Assembly: GCA_963457665.1 (NCBI GenBank)
Contig: OY735212.1
Span: 19,219,247 to 19,283,246, forward strand
Length of the DNA: 64,000 nucleotides
Direction: 5' to 3'
From: Thysanoteuthis rhombus
Taxonomy: Eukaryota > Mollusca > Cephalopoda > Oegopsida > Thysanoteuthidae
Shown here: piece by piece, positions 44,750 through 55,046 of the stretch
How the letters are laid out: each line of letters starts with the position of its first letter
Numbering within the stretch: the stretch's first letter is position 1
Notes under the pieces: model-generated
Told to the model about the DNA's origin: nothing
Databases searched by the model: none
The model's input: only the letters and a program-made list of their open reading frames with translations
Program-made: the position numbers and the translations under genes

Positions 44750-45110
44750 ATATATATATATCACAAATACAGGCAACACCAGCGGGATTAGAGGGTTAAA
44801 AATTCAAACATTCACTCATTATGTTTGGAGAAAACGCTTTTTTAAAAAATTTTTTTACCCCCACCCCAAACAGGTTTTTATTAGGTGATTCAATTTGCGC
44901 GGTAAGTTTATGCTAAATTGATCCCTTCATGTCCAGCAGTATAAACACGTTTTTTGAAAATTTGGACTTTTTATTCATAACCACCTGACTAAAGTTGAGA
45001 GACGTGATTCATTCATTGATCATCCCTTTTACCGACTTTTTAGTTGATCACCGTCAACATGGCCATGTTAGACATGTGACGGTTTCTACTGAGTGACAAA
45101 CCAGAACCGT
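44750..45110 (+). mobile_element. Family A repeat lacking the extreme 5' end
   Basis: AATACAGGCAACACCAGCGG, GGTTAAAAATTCAAACATTC, GCTAAATTGATCCCTTC, TAGTTGATCACCGTCAACAT and GTGACGGTTTCTACTGAGTG. The first ~60 bp are replaced by a TATATATATATCACA stretch. Confidence 0.75.
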
Positions 45111-45959
45111 CTTCGATTTCTCATCATTTCGTCCCTGAGCTGAACTAAGATAAGCTTAGAAAATATCTATAATCTCATAAGTGAACAGAAATAGGCTGTA
45201 CTCTCTTGTCTTACACTTTGGGGATTTTCTGAATTTCCATTCAATATATCAGTTCAATATATAATTCATTATATGTAGTTCTGAGAATCTTGACTCTTTC
45301 TCTTTCTTTCTCAATGATTCTAATGTGCTACTCTTTTGATTATTGGCCTCTCCGCTATGCCTTTCAGAGAAGTTTATTGATTTGGGGGCCCTCGTGTTTG
45401 TTTCCTTGAGGCAAAAATAAAAACGTGTCTGTGTGCGCATGTGACCTTCCCATCATCCTTTCTTCTGTCACTTTAGCCTGTGATTCGTTTATTGCCTTTT
45501 TGTAAGAATGGCCTTTTCACTTGCTTCAGTGGGAAATCTTTTTCCCTACAAAGCACCTGGTGTCTAGCCAAATTTCAGCCCAAACAACTTCTGAGGTTTT
45601 TTGTCTCAAAGAAAGCAATATTGCCAAAATAGCACCAAGTATACATTCCGTTTGGGATCGTTGTATTGTGTAAATGGAAACTAGTACCATTATTCGAGGT
45701 TGAAAAGTACTGAAAGAGGTGGAGAAAAAGGATTGGACTAGATTAAAGTGATGCAAAGCCTGTAACATATGTTATAAAGGGGCCCTCAGTGTAAAAAATT
45801 TGCCTAGATTTTAACACATATATATTATTTACTTGTGAAGTAATTACATTTTTTGTTTGTTATATGGACAGGTAATGAAACAAATATTTCTGATGTTTCA
45901 TTTGCTTTCATTGAACTTTGTGTAGCGGCTCAGTTTCAAATACTTTTGGATTTATGCTT
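45111..45959. other. No gene seen
   Basis: Short frames on both strands without domains; no repeat family recognised. Confidence 0.35.
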
Positions 45960-46250
45960 TGTAGCACAATATATTAGAGAAGAAAGAGGAGTCAGTGAAA
46001 TCCTAGATTCCATTCAAAAGCTAAAATGGCAATGGACTAGTCAAGTAGCAGACGACCTCTGGACATCACACCTTACAATGTGGACCCCAGGAGATCATAT
46101 GTGAATCAGTGGCAGGCAAAATATAAGATCGCATGACAAGTTCAGGAAACATTGGTTCCTCAAGGCCCATGGTAGAGAGGTTTGGCAAATTCTGGGGAAA
46201 GCATATTTCCAACAACAGATGCTGAAAATCTAATGATGATGATGATGATG
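45960..46250 (+). pseudogene. RTE-type LINE 3'-end fragment
   Basis: One frame reads AQYIREERGVSEILDSIQKL, then KWQWTSQVADDLWTSHLTMW and TPGDHM before a stop. Past it, DKFRKHWFLKAHGREVWQIL continues the RTE tail pattern. The 3' end is a (TGA)n array, with about 8 GAT units at 46232-46252. 5'-truncated. Confidence 0.85.
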
Positions 46251-46369
46251 ATGTCTCACATAGATACTACAATCCCATCAATTACTGAATCAAAACTCCA
46301 ATAAGAGATAATTGACTAATATCATTAACCTTAAACATCAAATCATCCAAAAGAGTTGAGGGCAGTATT

Positions 46370-46718
46370 ACATCGGCCTTTTAGCATCCATTGCCTAACA
46401 GAGACTTTCCCCAAGATTTACCAGACCTCTCTATCGTGGGCGTCGCAAGTCAGTATTTTCTGAACTTGTCTAGTTTGACACGCCATCTTACTTCCTGTTG
46501 GCCACAGTTCCGCATGTGATCTCACATTCTTGTAACATGTCCAGCCCATTGCCATTTGAGTTTTCCAACGGTTTCCATGATATCTCTGACTCCTGTCTTT
46601 TCTCTAATATACATGTTGTCTCATATCTCCAAGTGATGTTGAGCATGATTCTCAGTTAGAGAGATAATCTTTATGTTAGGTTCCATGTTCCAGCTCCATA
46701 GGTGACTATCATAGGTAA
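46370..46718 (-). pseudogene. RTE-type LINE 3'-end fragment, convergent with the previous one
   Basis: Reverse copy covering roughly the same protein region as the 18392 fragment: CATTGCCATTTGAGTTTTCC (the LKWQW region), GACTCCTGTCTTTTCTCTAA, GAGCATGATTCTCAGTTAGA and TTCCATGTTCCAGCTCCATA (the YGAETW region). Tail-to-tail with the plus-strand copy ending at 46250, about 120 bp away. Confidence 0.8.
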
Positions 46719-46849
46719 TCCATCTAAAGGCCTGAAAAAGATGTGGAAAACATGCCTCTTTACTAAACCAGGGACTAATGGAGAAGAGAATGTCAATGTG
46801 AAATGGCTACATTGGGATCTTTGCATCTGCCATAGATATACTGATGATA

Positions 46850-47545
46850 TCAGAAACTGTCAACGTAGGCTTCTTCAGTTTTCATGTTGTCATAAGTACA
46901 GGCCATATCAATGGAACTAGGGTGCTGAAACTTTCATTTATTCCCCATTATGACTAGGAAGACGATTTATGTTTTTCTCAAAATACCCGCCCCCAATGGA
47001 TTTTCAGTGGGGGTTAGATTTTCAATCTAAGTTCATGCTAAATCCCATACTTTGCACCCAACTGCATTGATGCAGTTTTTTTGAAAATTTGAACTTTTTT
47101 AAGTGATTCATCATTATCAGTCCTTTAGTGTCCATCATTGGACATACGCTTTTCCCAAGATTCACCAGACCTCTTTATCATGGGCATCGCAGAACTAGTA
47201 TTTTCTAAACTTGTCCATCTTGTCACATCATCTTATATTCTGTTGGCCACACTTTTGCATATGATCTCTGATGGTGCACTTTGCTTGCTGTGATGCCCAA
47301 CTGTTATCAGACATTCTTGCAACTTAACCAATCCATTGCTATTTGAGTTTTCTAATGATTTCAACATCTCTTTTCTTTGATATGATATGCTGTCTTCTGA
47401 TCTCTCCATGCACTACAAAAAGCAAGAGAAGTAACTTATTCATTGATTACCGGTTTTTCCAATTTTTTAATTGATCATTCCCAACATGGCATGCTGCCAA
47501 AAGATGTTAGTCACATGACAGTTTCTACTGTATGACAAACCAGAC
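46850..47545 (+). mobile_element. Family A repeat split by an RTE insertion
   Basis: The 5' blocks (TCAGAAACTGTCAACGTAGG, TACAGGCCATATCAATGGAA, TTCATGCTAAATCCC, GAAAATTTGAACTTTTTTAA) end near 47104. The 3' blocks (AGAAGTAACTTATTCATTGA, TTAATTGATCATTCCCAAC, TGCTGCCAAAAGATG, GACAGTTTCTACTG) resume near 47425. The sequence between is an RTE tail, so that copy is younger than this one. Confidence 0.75.
47105..47415 (-). pseudogene. RTE-type LINE 3'-end fragment nested in family A
   Basis: Starts ATCATTATCAG / GTCCATCATTGGACATACGC and runs through CATTGCTATTTGAGTTTTCT, the LKWQW region in reverse. It ends near CTGATCTCTCCATGCA. Broken and 5'-truncated. Confidence 0.75.
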
Positions 47546-48299
47546 CCGTTAGTAGTATAGGCATATACCAATTTGAAAAGATTTTCTTAATACCAAACTT
47601 TGAAATAAGGACTTGACAATAGAATTATGAGAGCTTATCAAGAATTAATCACAGCGATTAATCATGTTTGAAAAGATATTGTTATCAAATTCATGATACA
47701 AGACAGAAAAAAAACTTTGAAATTGGGAATTGACTTTTGACCAACAATAGAATTAGGAGATCTATCAAGCATTAATCATTTTGATTAATGATATTTGAAT
47801 AGATACTTAGATACTATATATACTTGAAAAGTTACTCGGATGTTTTAATTATTTTTAAGGGAGAAGCAGATAGATTACCATATTGATTATTTCACATTTT
47901 TTTCTCCAAGTTCAAAAAGACAGTTAATTATGTCAGAAAAGTTAGAAAAATAAGTGAAGATAAATTTAGATCTTGTGATTTTCCAATAATATTCACCTGA
48001 GGAGAGAAGAATTCTGATATAGATAAACATATGCCTATCATATATTTGATATTCACATGGGTGAACATTCAATAGAAATGACACAAAGAGTGAGTTATGT
48101 CTGTTGTTACACTTACTGATCCCTCACCATTAAAAACGTTTCTGAGGTAACCTACATAAGTAAGCCTTGTTTCAAAAGATAAATATGTAGTATAAGATAA
48201 TATCAATATACAATATGCGTAAAACCTTTCATAAAATGACAAACTAGATCTATGGCATAAACTACATCATAAAGGGAGGTGGCGTTTGATCAACTCTGC
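47546..48299. other. No gene seen
   Basis: AT-rich. TCAAGAATTAATCA-like segments near 47640 and 47768 suggest a weak ~130-bp duplication. No exon recognised. Confidence 0.35.
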
Positions 48300-48541
48300 T
48301 GGGTGTCATGTTAATATAAGTGCTTTGTTTTTAAAATCCCTGGAACAGTTACATGGTAAACAACTGATGATCCCAACAAGTGACAATTTATACATTGTAC
48401 TATAATAACAAAATATAGGGGAAACAGGGAAAAAAAACACTTTGGAAAATTACATGAATTGCATTGACAGATATCAGATAATGGGTGACTGAAGTGACAC
48501 AAAAATCTATCGAAAAAGTGTTTAAAGCTGTAAAGCTTTCT

Positions 48542-48544
<3 letters not shown>
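48300..48544 (-). mobile_element. Family H repeat, long copy
   Basis: Reverse copy: GTTACATGGTAAACAACTGA, GATCCCAACAAGTGA, AATTACATGAATTGCATTGA, GGGTGACTGAAGTGACA and AAAGCTGTAAAGCTTTCTAGA, then directly an (AT)n array. It covers the same span as the long copy at 55047-55265. Confidence 0.7.

Positions 48545-48545
<1 letters not shown>

Positions 48546-48582
<37 letters not shown>
48546..48582. repeat. (AT)n microsatellite adjoining family H
   Basis: About 18 AT units. Confidence 0.95.
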
Positions 48583-48587
<5 letters not shown>

Positions 48588-48604
48588 GAGAGATACATTC
48601 ATGT

Positions 48605-48607
<3 letters not shown>

Positions 48608-48641
<34 letters not shown>
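48608..48641. repeat. (AT)n microsatellite
   Basis: About 17 AT units. Confidence 0.95.
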
Positions 48642-48643
<2 letters not shown>

Positions 48644-49099
48644 TGAATATCAATGGAAACCTTTTTACCGAAAAGAGACAAGAAAATGTCGCCATGAGGG
48701 AATAAGATTTTTAAAAATCAGTACAAAGATAAGTAAAAAAAAAAGTGTAGGAAATGAATATGAAATTTATAAAAAGGCCAAAACATTATGTACATGATTT
48801 TTGGAATTTATGAATCTGTGAAATTTAGTACAAAAATTTGGTTCAACTAGCAACTTGAGAAATTATGTCAAAGATAATGATGATGATGAAAAACAAAAAA
48901 TAATACAGTAACTCCTGATTCGACCTTCTATTTTATATAAATAATCTCTACCTGCATGTATTCATAATTACGTAATTATATATATATAAATCCCTTTCCT
49001 AATAATACAATTATCCATGTTGAAAGAAACAAATAAAGCAGATATAGACTGTGAATGAACAAAATGAGTTAGAGCAGTTGTTTAGCTATTCCTGCAGCA

Positions 49100-49218
49100 C
49101 ACCCATTTTCTTTAATTGTTTATTCTATTTACAATGTCTTGGTCAAATGATACATTCATCATACAATAAAAGAAGATCATTTCAAATAGCGTTTCAATAT
49201 GATATGAAGCAATTTATA

Positions 49219-49221
<3 letters not shown>
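49100..49221. repeat. Palindromic repeat (family B), single-arm copy
   Basis: TTTAATTGTTTATTCTATTT, GGTCAAATGATACATTCATC, GAAGATCATTTCAAATAGCG and CAATTTATAATCAT match the right arm of copies 1 and 2. The left arm is absent apart from loop-like CCTGCAGCACACCC upstream. Confidence 0.7.

Positions 49222-49267
<46 letters not shown>
49222..49267. repeat. (AT)n microsatellite
   Basis: About 22 AT units, growing from the ATTTATAATCAT end of family B. Confidence 0.95.
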
Positions 49268-49274
<7 letters not shown>

Positions 49275-49462
49275 ATACCACAAGTCATATATATTATTCC
49301 AAAAAAAAATCTTTATTCCAAAGTACTCAATACTTAGAGTAGACTCAATATCTTCTGAGTATATATACAATAGTAAGGCCTAGTTACATTGTCTATCTGA
49401 GGAGCTGAATAAAGTAAAATAAGGATATAACATAGTTATAAACAAAATCTATACATTTAATT

Positions 49463-49465
<3 letters not shown>

Positions 49466-49545
<80 letters not shown>
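49466..49545. repeat. (AT)n(AG)n compound microsatellite
   Basis: Two AT runs separated by AAAT, then about 11 AG units. Confidence 0.95.
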
Positions 49546-49671
49546 GACTGTATCTTTTTTTGTAGCACCTACTGATGATGATTTTTGTCAATGAAATTCA
49601 TCATCTATCTGATGCTCAAATTACTGACACTAGTCATTATATAATGAGAATTCTATTTGTATCCTCAAACT

Positions 49672-50016
49672 AACTGTTAACATAAGTTTTTTCAGTTCTG
49701 AAATGATGCTAGATGGCTATCTATGTATGATGTGTACCTGCTACACCAATGGAGCTGAAAATTTGAACATTTACTCTTCATGTCTAGAAAAAAGTTTTGG
49801 GGGGGTTTTTGACATGAGTTTTTAGTGGAGGTTCAATTTACAATGCAAGTTCATAATAAATTGGTTCTTTATTTTGTGTCCAGCAACATTCATGTTTGAT
49901 TTTAGGAAATTCATTTTTTTCTTGTGATTACCACCCAACCAATGACAAGAGGAATAACTTATTCATTGATCACCCTTTTTTCTAATTTTTCAATTGATTA
50001 CCCCCAATTGTCTATT
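49672..50016 (+). mobile_element. Family A repeat abutting the CUB exon
   Basis: AACTGTTAACATAAGTTTTT, GATGGCTATCTATGTATGAT, CACCAATGGAGCTGAAAATT, TCAATTTACAATGCAAG, TTATTCATTGATCACCC and TCAATTGATTACCCCCAA. The copy ends about 61 bp before the exon; the distal CATGCTGCCAAAAGATG / GTTTCTATTGAG end is missing. Confidence 0.75.
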
Positions 50017-50060
50017 TGTGAACCTTTATTGAAATGTAAAATGTCTAAGAAAGCTTTTCT

Positions 50061-50077
50061 TCTTTTGTTTCTTTCAG
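50061..50077 (+). promoter_or_regulatory. 3' splice site of the CUB exon
   Basis: TCTTTTGTTTCTTTCAG: a 15-base T/C-rich tract (one G) ending in AG at 50076-50077. The reading frame of the CUB domain is open only downstream of this AG. Confidence 0.85.
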
Positions 50078-50325
50078 CTGCCCATTTGACTATGTCAAAA
50101 TCTACGATGGATACACAAAAGAGGACCCGGTCATTGGTGTGTTTTGTGGACATTACAATAACTTAACATTATTCTCATCAAAGGAAGCCCTGTATATTGA
50201 ATTTAAAACTAGAAGTGGTCGAGTCAGTTTTGACCACCATGCATTTGATGCTAATGCGGATTTTAAGTTTGAACGGCGAGGATTTAATATCACATATGAA
50301 TTTAGTAAACGATTTGTCAACCTAA
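50078..50325 (+). CDS. Internal exon: C-terminal half of a CUB domain (SOL-1-like, tentative)
   Basis: Encodes 82 complete codons (50079-50324), with one base of a split codon at each side (preceding intron phase 2, following intron phase 1). The protein begins CPFDYVKIYDG (residues 1-11) and has IGVFCG (19-24), giving the third and fourth CUB cysteines at residues 1 and 23. LYIEF (38-42) and RRGFNITYEF (66-75) are the last strands of the jelly-roll fold. Asp4 sits where calcium-binding CUB domains use an acidic residue. N28-L-T and N70-I-T are potential N-glycosylation sites, fitting an extracellular protein. The loop between LYIEF and RGF is long (about 25 residues, with TRSGR), unlike tolloid or neuropilin CUBs. 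Together with EFSKRFVNL after the fold, this suggests SOL-1/suppressor-of-lurcher-like proteins, auxiliary subunits of ionotropic glutamate receptors. The first half of the domain must lie in an upstream exon I could not find. CUB is confident; the subfamily is not. Confidence 0.88.
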
Positions 50326-50331
50326 GTAAGT
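50326..50331 (+). promoter_or_regulatory. 5' splice site of the CUB exon
   Basis: Exon ends CCTAA and the intron starts GTAAGT, the consensus donor. Reading through gives AGT AAG TAA, a stop two codons after the junction, which supports splicing here. Confidence 0.85.
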
Positions 50332-50388
50332 AAATTTTTTTATTCATTTTATATCGGTTATATCATTATAAAAACTTTTATAAATATA

Positions 50389-50425
50389 TCTATATATGAT
50401 ATATATATATAGACACTAATATCTA

Positions 50426-50487
<62 letters not shown>
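50389..50487. repeat. (AT)n microsatellite, interrupted
   Basis: ATATCTATATATGATATATA and about 35 further AT units, starting about 60 bp after the CUB exon donor. Confidence 0.95.
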
Positions 50488-50489
<2 letters not shown>

Positions 50490-50492
<3 letters not shown>

Positions 50493-50674
50493 TGGATTTT
50501 GCTTAAGCAGAACACAGTAAAATGAGTTTTGGTCCCTGTTGTCAGATTTTTATCCTTTTCAAGCAGATTTGCTCAGGACAGAATATTACACACATTTGAT
50601 TCTGCTCTTGCATGATTTGTCCTGCTAAGCTTCAATTCCTTTTAACTGATATTCCATATAACCAGAATCCACTG
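50490..50674. mobile_element. pogo/Tigger-like MITE (185 bp)
   Basis: Left end CAGTGGATTTTGCTTAAGCA; right end ATAACCAGAATCCACTG, whose reverse starts CAGTGGATTCTGG. TA follows on the right (50675-50676); on the left the pair reads CA after TA, perhaps mutated. Ends resemble the 449-bp element at 30879-31327. It lies about 165 bp inside the intron downstream of the CUB exon. Confidence 0.65.
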
Positions 50675-50676
50675 TA

Positions 50677-51619
50677 CTTAAATAAACTTCTCTATTTATT
50701 ATATATCTAGAGAATGAACCATTTCTTTGATGTTGTACATAATCTTAGAATGGACCATTTCTTTAAAGTTCCATCGCAGTTCCTTACATTGATGCCTGTT
50801 ATTTCATTGACCTCATTAGAAGCCTTTTAATTGCCCCTATATCAATTGTCTTGCAAAAGATAAAATCTAACCTTTCAACCTACTGTCCCAATCCCTCTGG
50901 TGCCATATTTATTTCAGTTTCTGTTTCAGTTCAGTTTAAAGAAATGTTTTTTCTCACAGATTGAAATACAACAAGCCCTAAAGTTAATGATATTGTTGCG
51001 GCAATCGGGTTTTAAATCAATTTGTTAAAATCTTTGATTAAATTTCTCATGAATTTTAAAGTACAGAAAATATTTCAAGAAAATATTTTTGATTCATAAA
51101 AATCAAAGTTATGACAGTTTTTTTTTAACTTTTTCAACAAAATCTCTAGAAATATTTTAAAGCATGGTTTAGAAAATTTTCCTTTGATTCTAAAACATAA
51201 TACCTCCTTATTTTTCTCATTTCAAAATTAGAAAATACGACTTTCATGAAATAGTAGTTGCAAGACAGACAGACATTAGAATATTTCTTTTTTCCTTTAT
51301 CCTTCATTGTTCATTGGCAATTTTACAAAAGTCTCCGGAAGTTTTAGACAGATATTTAAACGGAAAAATCAATCTTATGAAATTCTCAGGAAATTGGAAT
51401 TCAATAAAATTAAAATTTTTTGGTCACAAAATTGAGATGCGAAGCTTGACACAATGAACCAAAAGTAAAATATTTTGCCAAAGCCAATTTCAATGCAAAT
51501 GAAAAAAAATAGAGAATGAGAATTTAAATTAAAATCAATGAAGAGAAAGAGAGGCAGACAATTTTGATTGAAGTTTAAAATCAGAAGATTGAATCAAAAT
51601 ATGCTTAGCTCTTAAATTC
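50677..51619. other. Intron sequence, nothing recognised
   Basis: AT-rich with no exon or repeat-family match. The next exon of the CUB gene was sought and not seen. Confidence 0.4.
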
Positions 51620-51815
51620 ATGCAGAGAATTCAAATAGTAATTCAAAGGGAGTAACTTGTGATCAAACTTACCACTTTTTGGTAATTTAAAAAAATTTTT
51701 CTTCAATTCAATTCACAAAAGAGTTGCATTTTTTAATCCTATTCATTGAAGAGTTCATTGAAGCAGTTACGAGTGGTCTATGAATCAAACAGAATAGGCC
51801 ATACTAACTTTGTTT
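51620..51815 (-). mobile_element. Family F repeat
   Basis: TTCAAAGGGAGTAACTTGTG, CCACTTTTTGGTAATTTA, TTCAATTCAATTCACAAAAG, CTATTCATTGAAGAGTTCAT and TTACGAGTGGTCTATGAATC, the full reverse order of family F. Confidence 0.65.
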
Positions 51816-52054
51816 TAATGTTCTGAAGAAAATGAGATCTCTCTATTATTCTTTTTATAGTGTTGATTGAATGTAAGAATTAAAAGAAGAACCAAGCATT
51901 TATTGATAAATATATGTCGCAATTAATAATTCTGAAAGTTAGAAAGATGTGGAGAGAGGAAAATATAAGTAGAATTCCAAGGGAAATTGCAGATCAACAT
52001 CACTCATATATGCTTCCTTTTACCTCATAAATTGATGATTTATCTAAAAAATGG

Positions 52055-52260
52055 GTCAGGTCAGTCACTCAGTAGAGATCATTGTGTAACCAATGTCTCT
52101 AAGCAGTACTCTATGTTTGGAGTGATCAATCCAGAGATTGGAGGAAGGATGATTGATAAATAAGTTACTTGTCTCACATTTTGTTGGATAGTGATCACTG
52201 ATCACTTGACTTTTCAAAAAACAAGAATGAATGCTGCTGAACATCAACTAGGAGATAAAA
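52055..52260 (-). mobile_element. Family A repeat, 3' half
   Basis: GGTCAGGTCAGTCACTCAGT, AATGTCTCTAAGCAGTACTC, GGAGTGATCAATCCAGAG, TAAGTTACTTGTCTCAC and ATGCTGCTGAACATCAACTA. Confidence 0.65.
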
Positions 52261-52589
52261 TTAAGAAAAATTCATGTTACAAATTGAATTTGGAATTTTT
52301 AAAAAAACAAAAAAAAAAGAGTCTTTTACTCATTGAAGGGAATGTGTGTGCAAATTATCAATTCCCTACCATAAATTGTAAGAGCTGGGTTAAGTCCAGA
52401 TATGTAGATACATCGATATATTTTAATGTCAAAACATATGAATAACTTAAGCCCAGCAACTGTATTTTAACCAGTCTGTTATTGGCAGTGGTGATTAGCA
52501 AGTTTGTCAAAACAGAATTTAAAAGTGTTTCTGAACTTCATTAGAATTTTAAGCTAAACCTACAGTTGAAATATCAGTCTCAAGTCACA

Positions 52590-52830
52590 GTTTAAACTAG
52601 AAAGCACTCAGAGAATACATACCTTTTTCAGCACCATACACAGCCAAAAAGACTAAATGAAATCAGTTCAAACATAGCTACAATGCAAGGGTGATAGCTG
52701 TGTAAGTTTCACTTGTAGGACAATTGTCTTAAGATATGGAAAATATCTCTCAATCAAAAAATATTATTAATCAGGATTAATCAAGAACTCTTGGAGATAG
52801 TGTGTGGAGAAAGAGACAAGCATGAGTGAA
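52590..52830 (+). mobile_element. Family J repeat
   Basis: ACTAGAAAGCACTCAGAGAA, CAGTTCAAACATAGCTACAA and TCAAGAACTCTTGGAGATAG followed by GAGACAAGCATGAGTGAATA, matching the copy at 59690-60125 in order. Confidence 0.5.
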
Positions 52831-52954
52831 TAGATACACCTCTTCCAATCTCATTGCCTGAGGGTACAAGAAACTGAATTGTCAGCATTCATGTTGACAA
52901 TCTGTTCAGACTAACCACCACCATGATAAAACATCAGATGATACTAAATCTAAC

Positions 52955-53145
52955 TCTAAGATTCATTGACTGCTTGTAATCACAGTGTAACTCTTCAATA
53001 AGTAGGTAAAAAAGATCGAACTCTTTTGTGAACTGGATTAGAGAAAAAAAGAATTTGCTAAAAAGTGCAATGGTGTTATATTTAATCAGGAGTTACACCC
53101 CTTGAATAACTCTCTGAATCTACTAGAATAAATTCGAGAATTGAA
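52955..53145 (+). mobile_element. Family F repeat
   Basis: AGATTCATTGACTGCTTGTA, CAGTGTAACTCTTCAATAAG, CGAACTCTTTTGTGAACTGG and TCAGGAGTTACACCCCTTGA. Confidence 0.65.
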
Positions 53146-53689
53146 TCTCCTGATCATTGATGAAGTACTTTTTCCATGCCAAAGGATATGACTGCAACAA
53201 GTTAAACTATTTTTTTTTCTTCAATGATATTTTCATAAAGGAATAACTCCATCAGCTTGTGTCTATTGGTTTGAAAGTGATAAATTATTTCAGGTTTGGT
53301 TTGTTTTTGTTTTTTTTCTCTTTGAATGCGATATCTTGATCTCTGAATACATAGCTGAAAGTGATGTACAATTGATAGCAGTAAATTGGTTCCATAATGG
53401 AAGCTAAGAACCTGGAGAATGTAAATTATTTCAAGAATAATGCTTGCAGGGAGTTAAAATTCAGTTAACAACTATGAGCAACAAAATGAAACCATTTTAT
53501 TGTATCATCTTTATCTCATTTAGCAAGAATAAATAAGAAACAAAATGAATGAAGTAGTTAGTGGTAGAAAAAAGAGACAAAATTGGACAAAAAATGATAT
53601 AAATCAAAAAGCAAAACCTTGATGGATTCATTTGACTCATTCTGATTGGTTAAATAGGAAAGAACTCAAAAGTAACACCCTTCTCTTTT
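53146..53689. other. Intron sequence, nothing recognised
   Basis: No exon or repeat-family member seen. Confidence 0.35.
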
Positions 53690-53930
53690 AAAATAGGATT
53701 CATCCTTAATTTTGTTTCCAATTAACTCTTGAATTCACTCTGGGCAATTCAAAAAAACGATTTAAGGGGAGTAACTTCTGGTTAAGGAGAACCCCGTTCC
53801 CCCTTGCACTTTTTGGTTAAATTTTCTTCTCTTTTTGATTTAATTCATCTCTAAGATACCTATTCGTTGAAGATTTACACAGCGGTTACAAGCGGTCTAT
53901 GAATCTGAGAGTCAAGCTCATTTCAATTTT
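53690..53930 (-). mobile_element. Family F repeat
   Basis: TTAACTCTTGAATTCACTCT, AAGGGGAGTAACTTCTGGTT, GCACTTTTTGGTTAAATTTT, ATACCTATTCGTTGAAGATT and GTTACAAGCGGTCTATGAAT. Confidence 0.6.
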
Positions 53931-54639
53931 GACTTTACCTGAGTTTCTAACATTGTACATCTGTATGCTTGTAAGATCTTTGCTGAGATTTGCTTTTGTT
54001 TTCTTCTCGGAGATCAATATTGGAATGAAATTCTTGGAATAGGCATTAATTGTGTAATTATGTGTGTTTGTTTTGTGTCACATTCAAGTCATTAGTGACA
54101 TCTGGTGATGTAAATTAGTACAAATAGAATTTTATGTTATTTTAAACTTGTATTTTTACTGAATTTTACCTTTATTTTAATTTGATATTCTGAAAATATT
54201 GCACATAAACAAGAAAAATGATGAGCAGCATAATGTTTTTGATATTTTATAAGAACCATGAAATAACAAAATTACTCGATGGTTAACTAATATGTACATG
54301 ATAAACTGTATGACATTTTCCACTTATCTTTCTGTAAATATAGATTTACCCAATTGCTGGGTTGAAGCTAACATACCCTTTAACTATTAAAGGAACAGGC
54401 TGTAGTAAGACTGATAGATACGAGTTGGATAAAACAAGAACACTTTCAGATATCAGGTGTGAAATAATTTATTAGTTTCCTATTTTTGGAATGTACTGAT
54501 GAAGATTTACAATTATATAAGCTAATACAACAATGGAACAGTGTGAATTTTTCTATTTCTTTCTTTGAATCTCTGTACGCATTACATAATTAAAGTAAGA
54601 TAAAATTGATTTAATACATACTTGTAGATTAATAGACCA
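53931..54639. other. Intron sequence, nothing recognised
   Basis: No exon or repeat-family member seen. Confidence 0.35.
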
Positions 54640-54800
54640 CTTTCAACCACTGTGGAACTCTTCAATGAATAGGATTTTTTTTGTAAAATGGAACTCTTTT
54701 GTGAATTGAATTAAAGAAAAAGAAAAAGATTTAATCTGAAGTTACTCCCTTGATTTAACTTTTAAATCCTCTAAAATGAATTTAAGAGTTGAAAAATTAT
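54640..54800 (+). mobile_element. Family F repeat running into a microsatellite
   Basis: TAGACCACTTTCAACCACTG, TGGAACTCTTCAATGAATAG, CTCTTTTGTGAATTGAATTA, TGAAGTTACTCCCTTGATTT and TTTAAGAGTTG, then (AT)n(GT)n at 54802-54832. Confidence 0.7.
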
Positions 54801-54801
54801 A

Positions 54802-54832
54802 CATATATATATATGTGTGTGTGTGTGTGTGT
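54802..54832. repeat. (AT)n(GT)n microsatellite
   Basis: Short AT run followed by about 9 GT units. Confidence 0.9.
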
Positions 54833-54838
54833 AATTCA

Positions 54839-54992
54839 CTAATTTGACAATTTGGAAAGACATCTTAATTATAAATTTCTCATGTGCTTTTCATTCCTGA
54901 TTACTCATTTCACATTAGTAACATTGTCATAATCAGGAATAAAAAGTATAAAAATTTATAATTTAGTCATTTTTCCAAATTGTCAAATTAGT
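54839..54992. repeat. Family G hairpin (palindromic repeat)
   Basis: Arms 54839-54904 and 54931-54992 are inverted. CTAATTTGACAATTTGGAAA on the left pairs with TTTCCAAATTGTCAAATTAG-like text on the right. AATTATAAATTT pairs with AAATTTATAATTT, and CATTCCTGATTA with TAATCAGGAATA. Followed by (TA)n and family H. A half copy is at 10925-10985. Confidence 0.75.
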
Positions 54993-55046
54993 AAATTAAA
55001 CAGTGTTGGAAAAATCTTTTCTACACTACCAATATATATATATATT

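Noticed and set aside
49924-50166. 80-codon frame crossing the CUB exon
   Set aside because: It is in a different frame from the CUB domain, crosses the splice acceptor, and begins inside a family A repeat.
50153-50347. 64-codon minus-strand frame opposite the CUB exon
   Set aside because: Shadow of the real exon; no domain on this strand.
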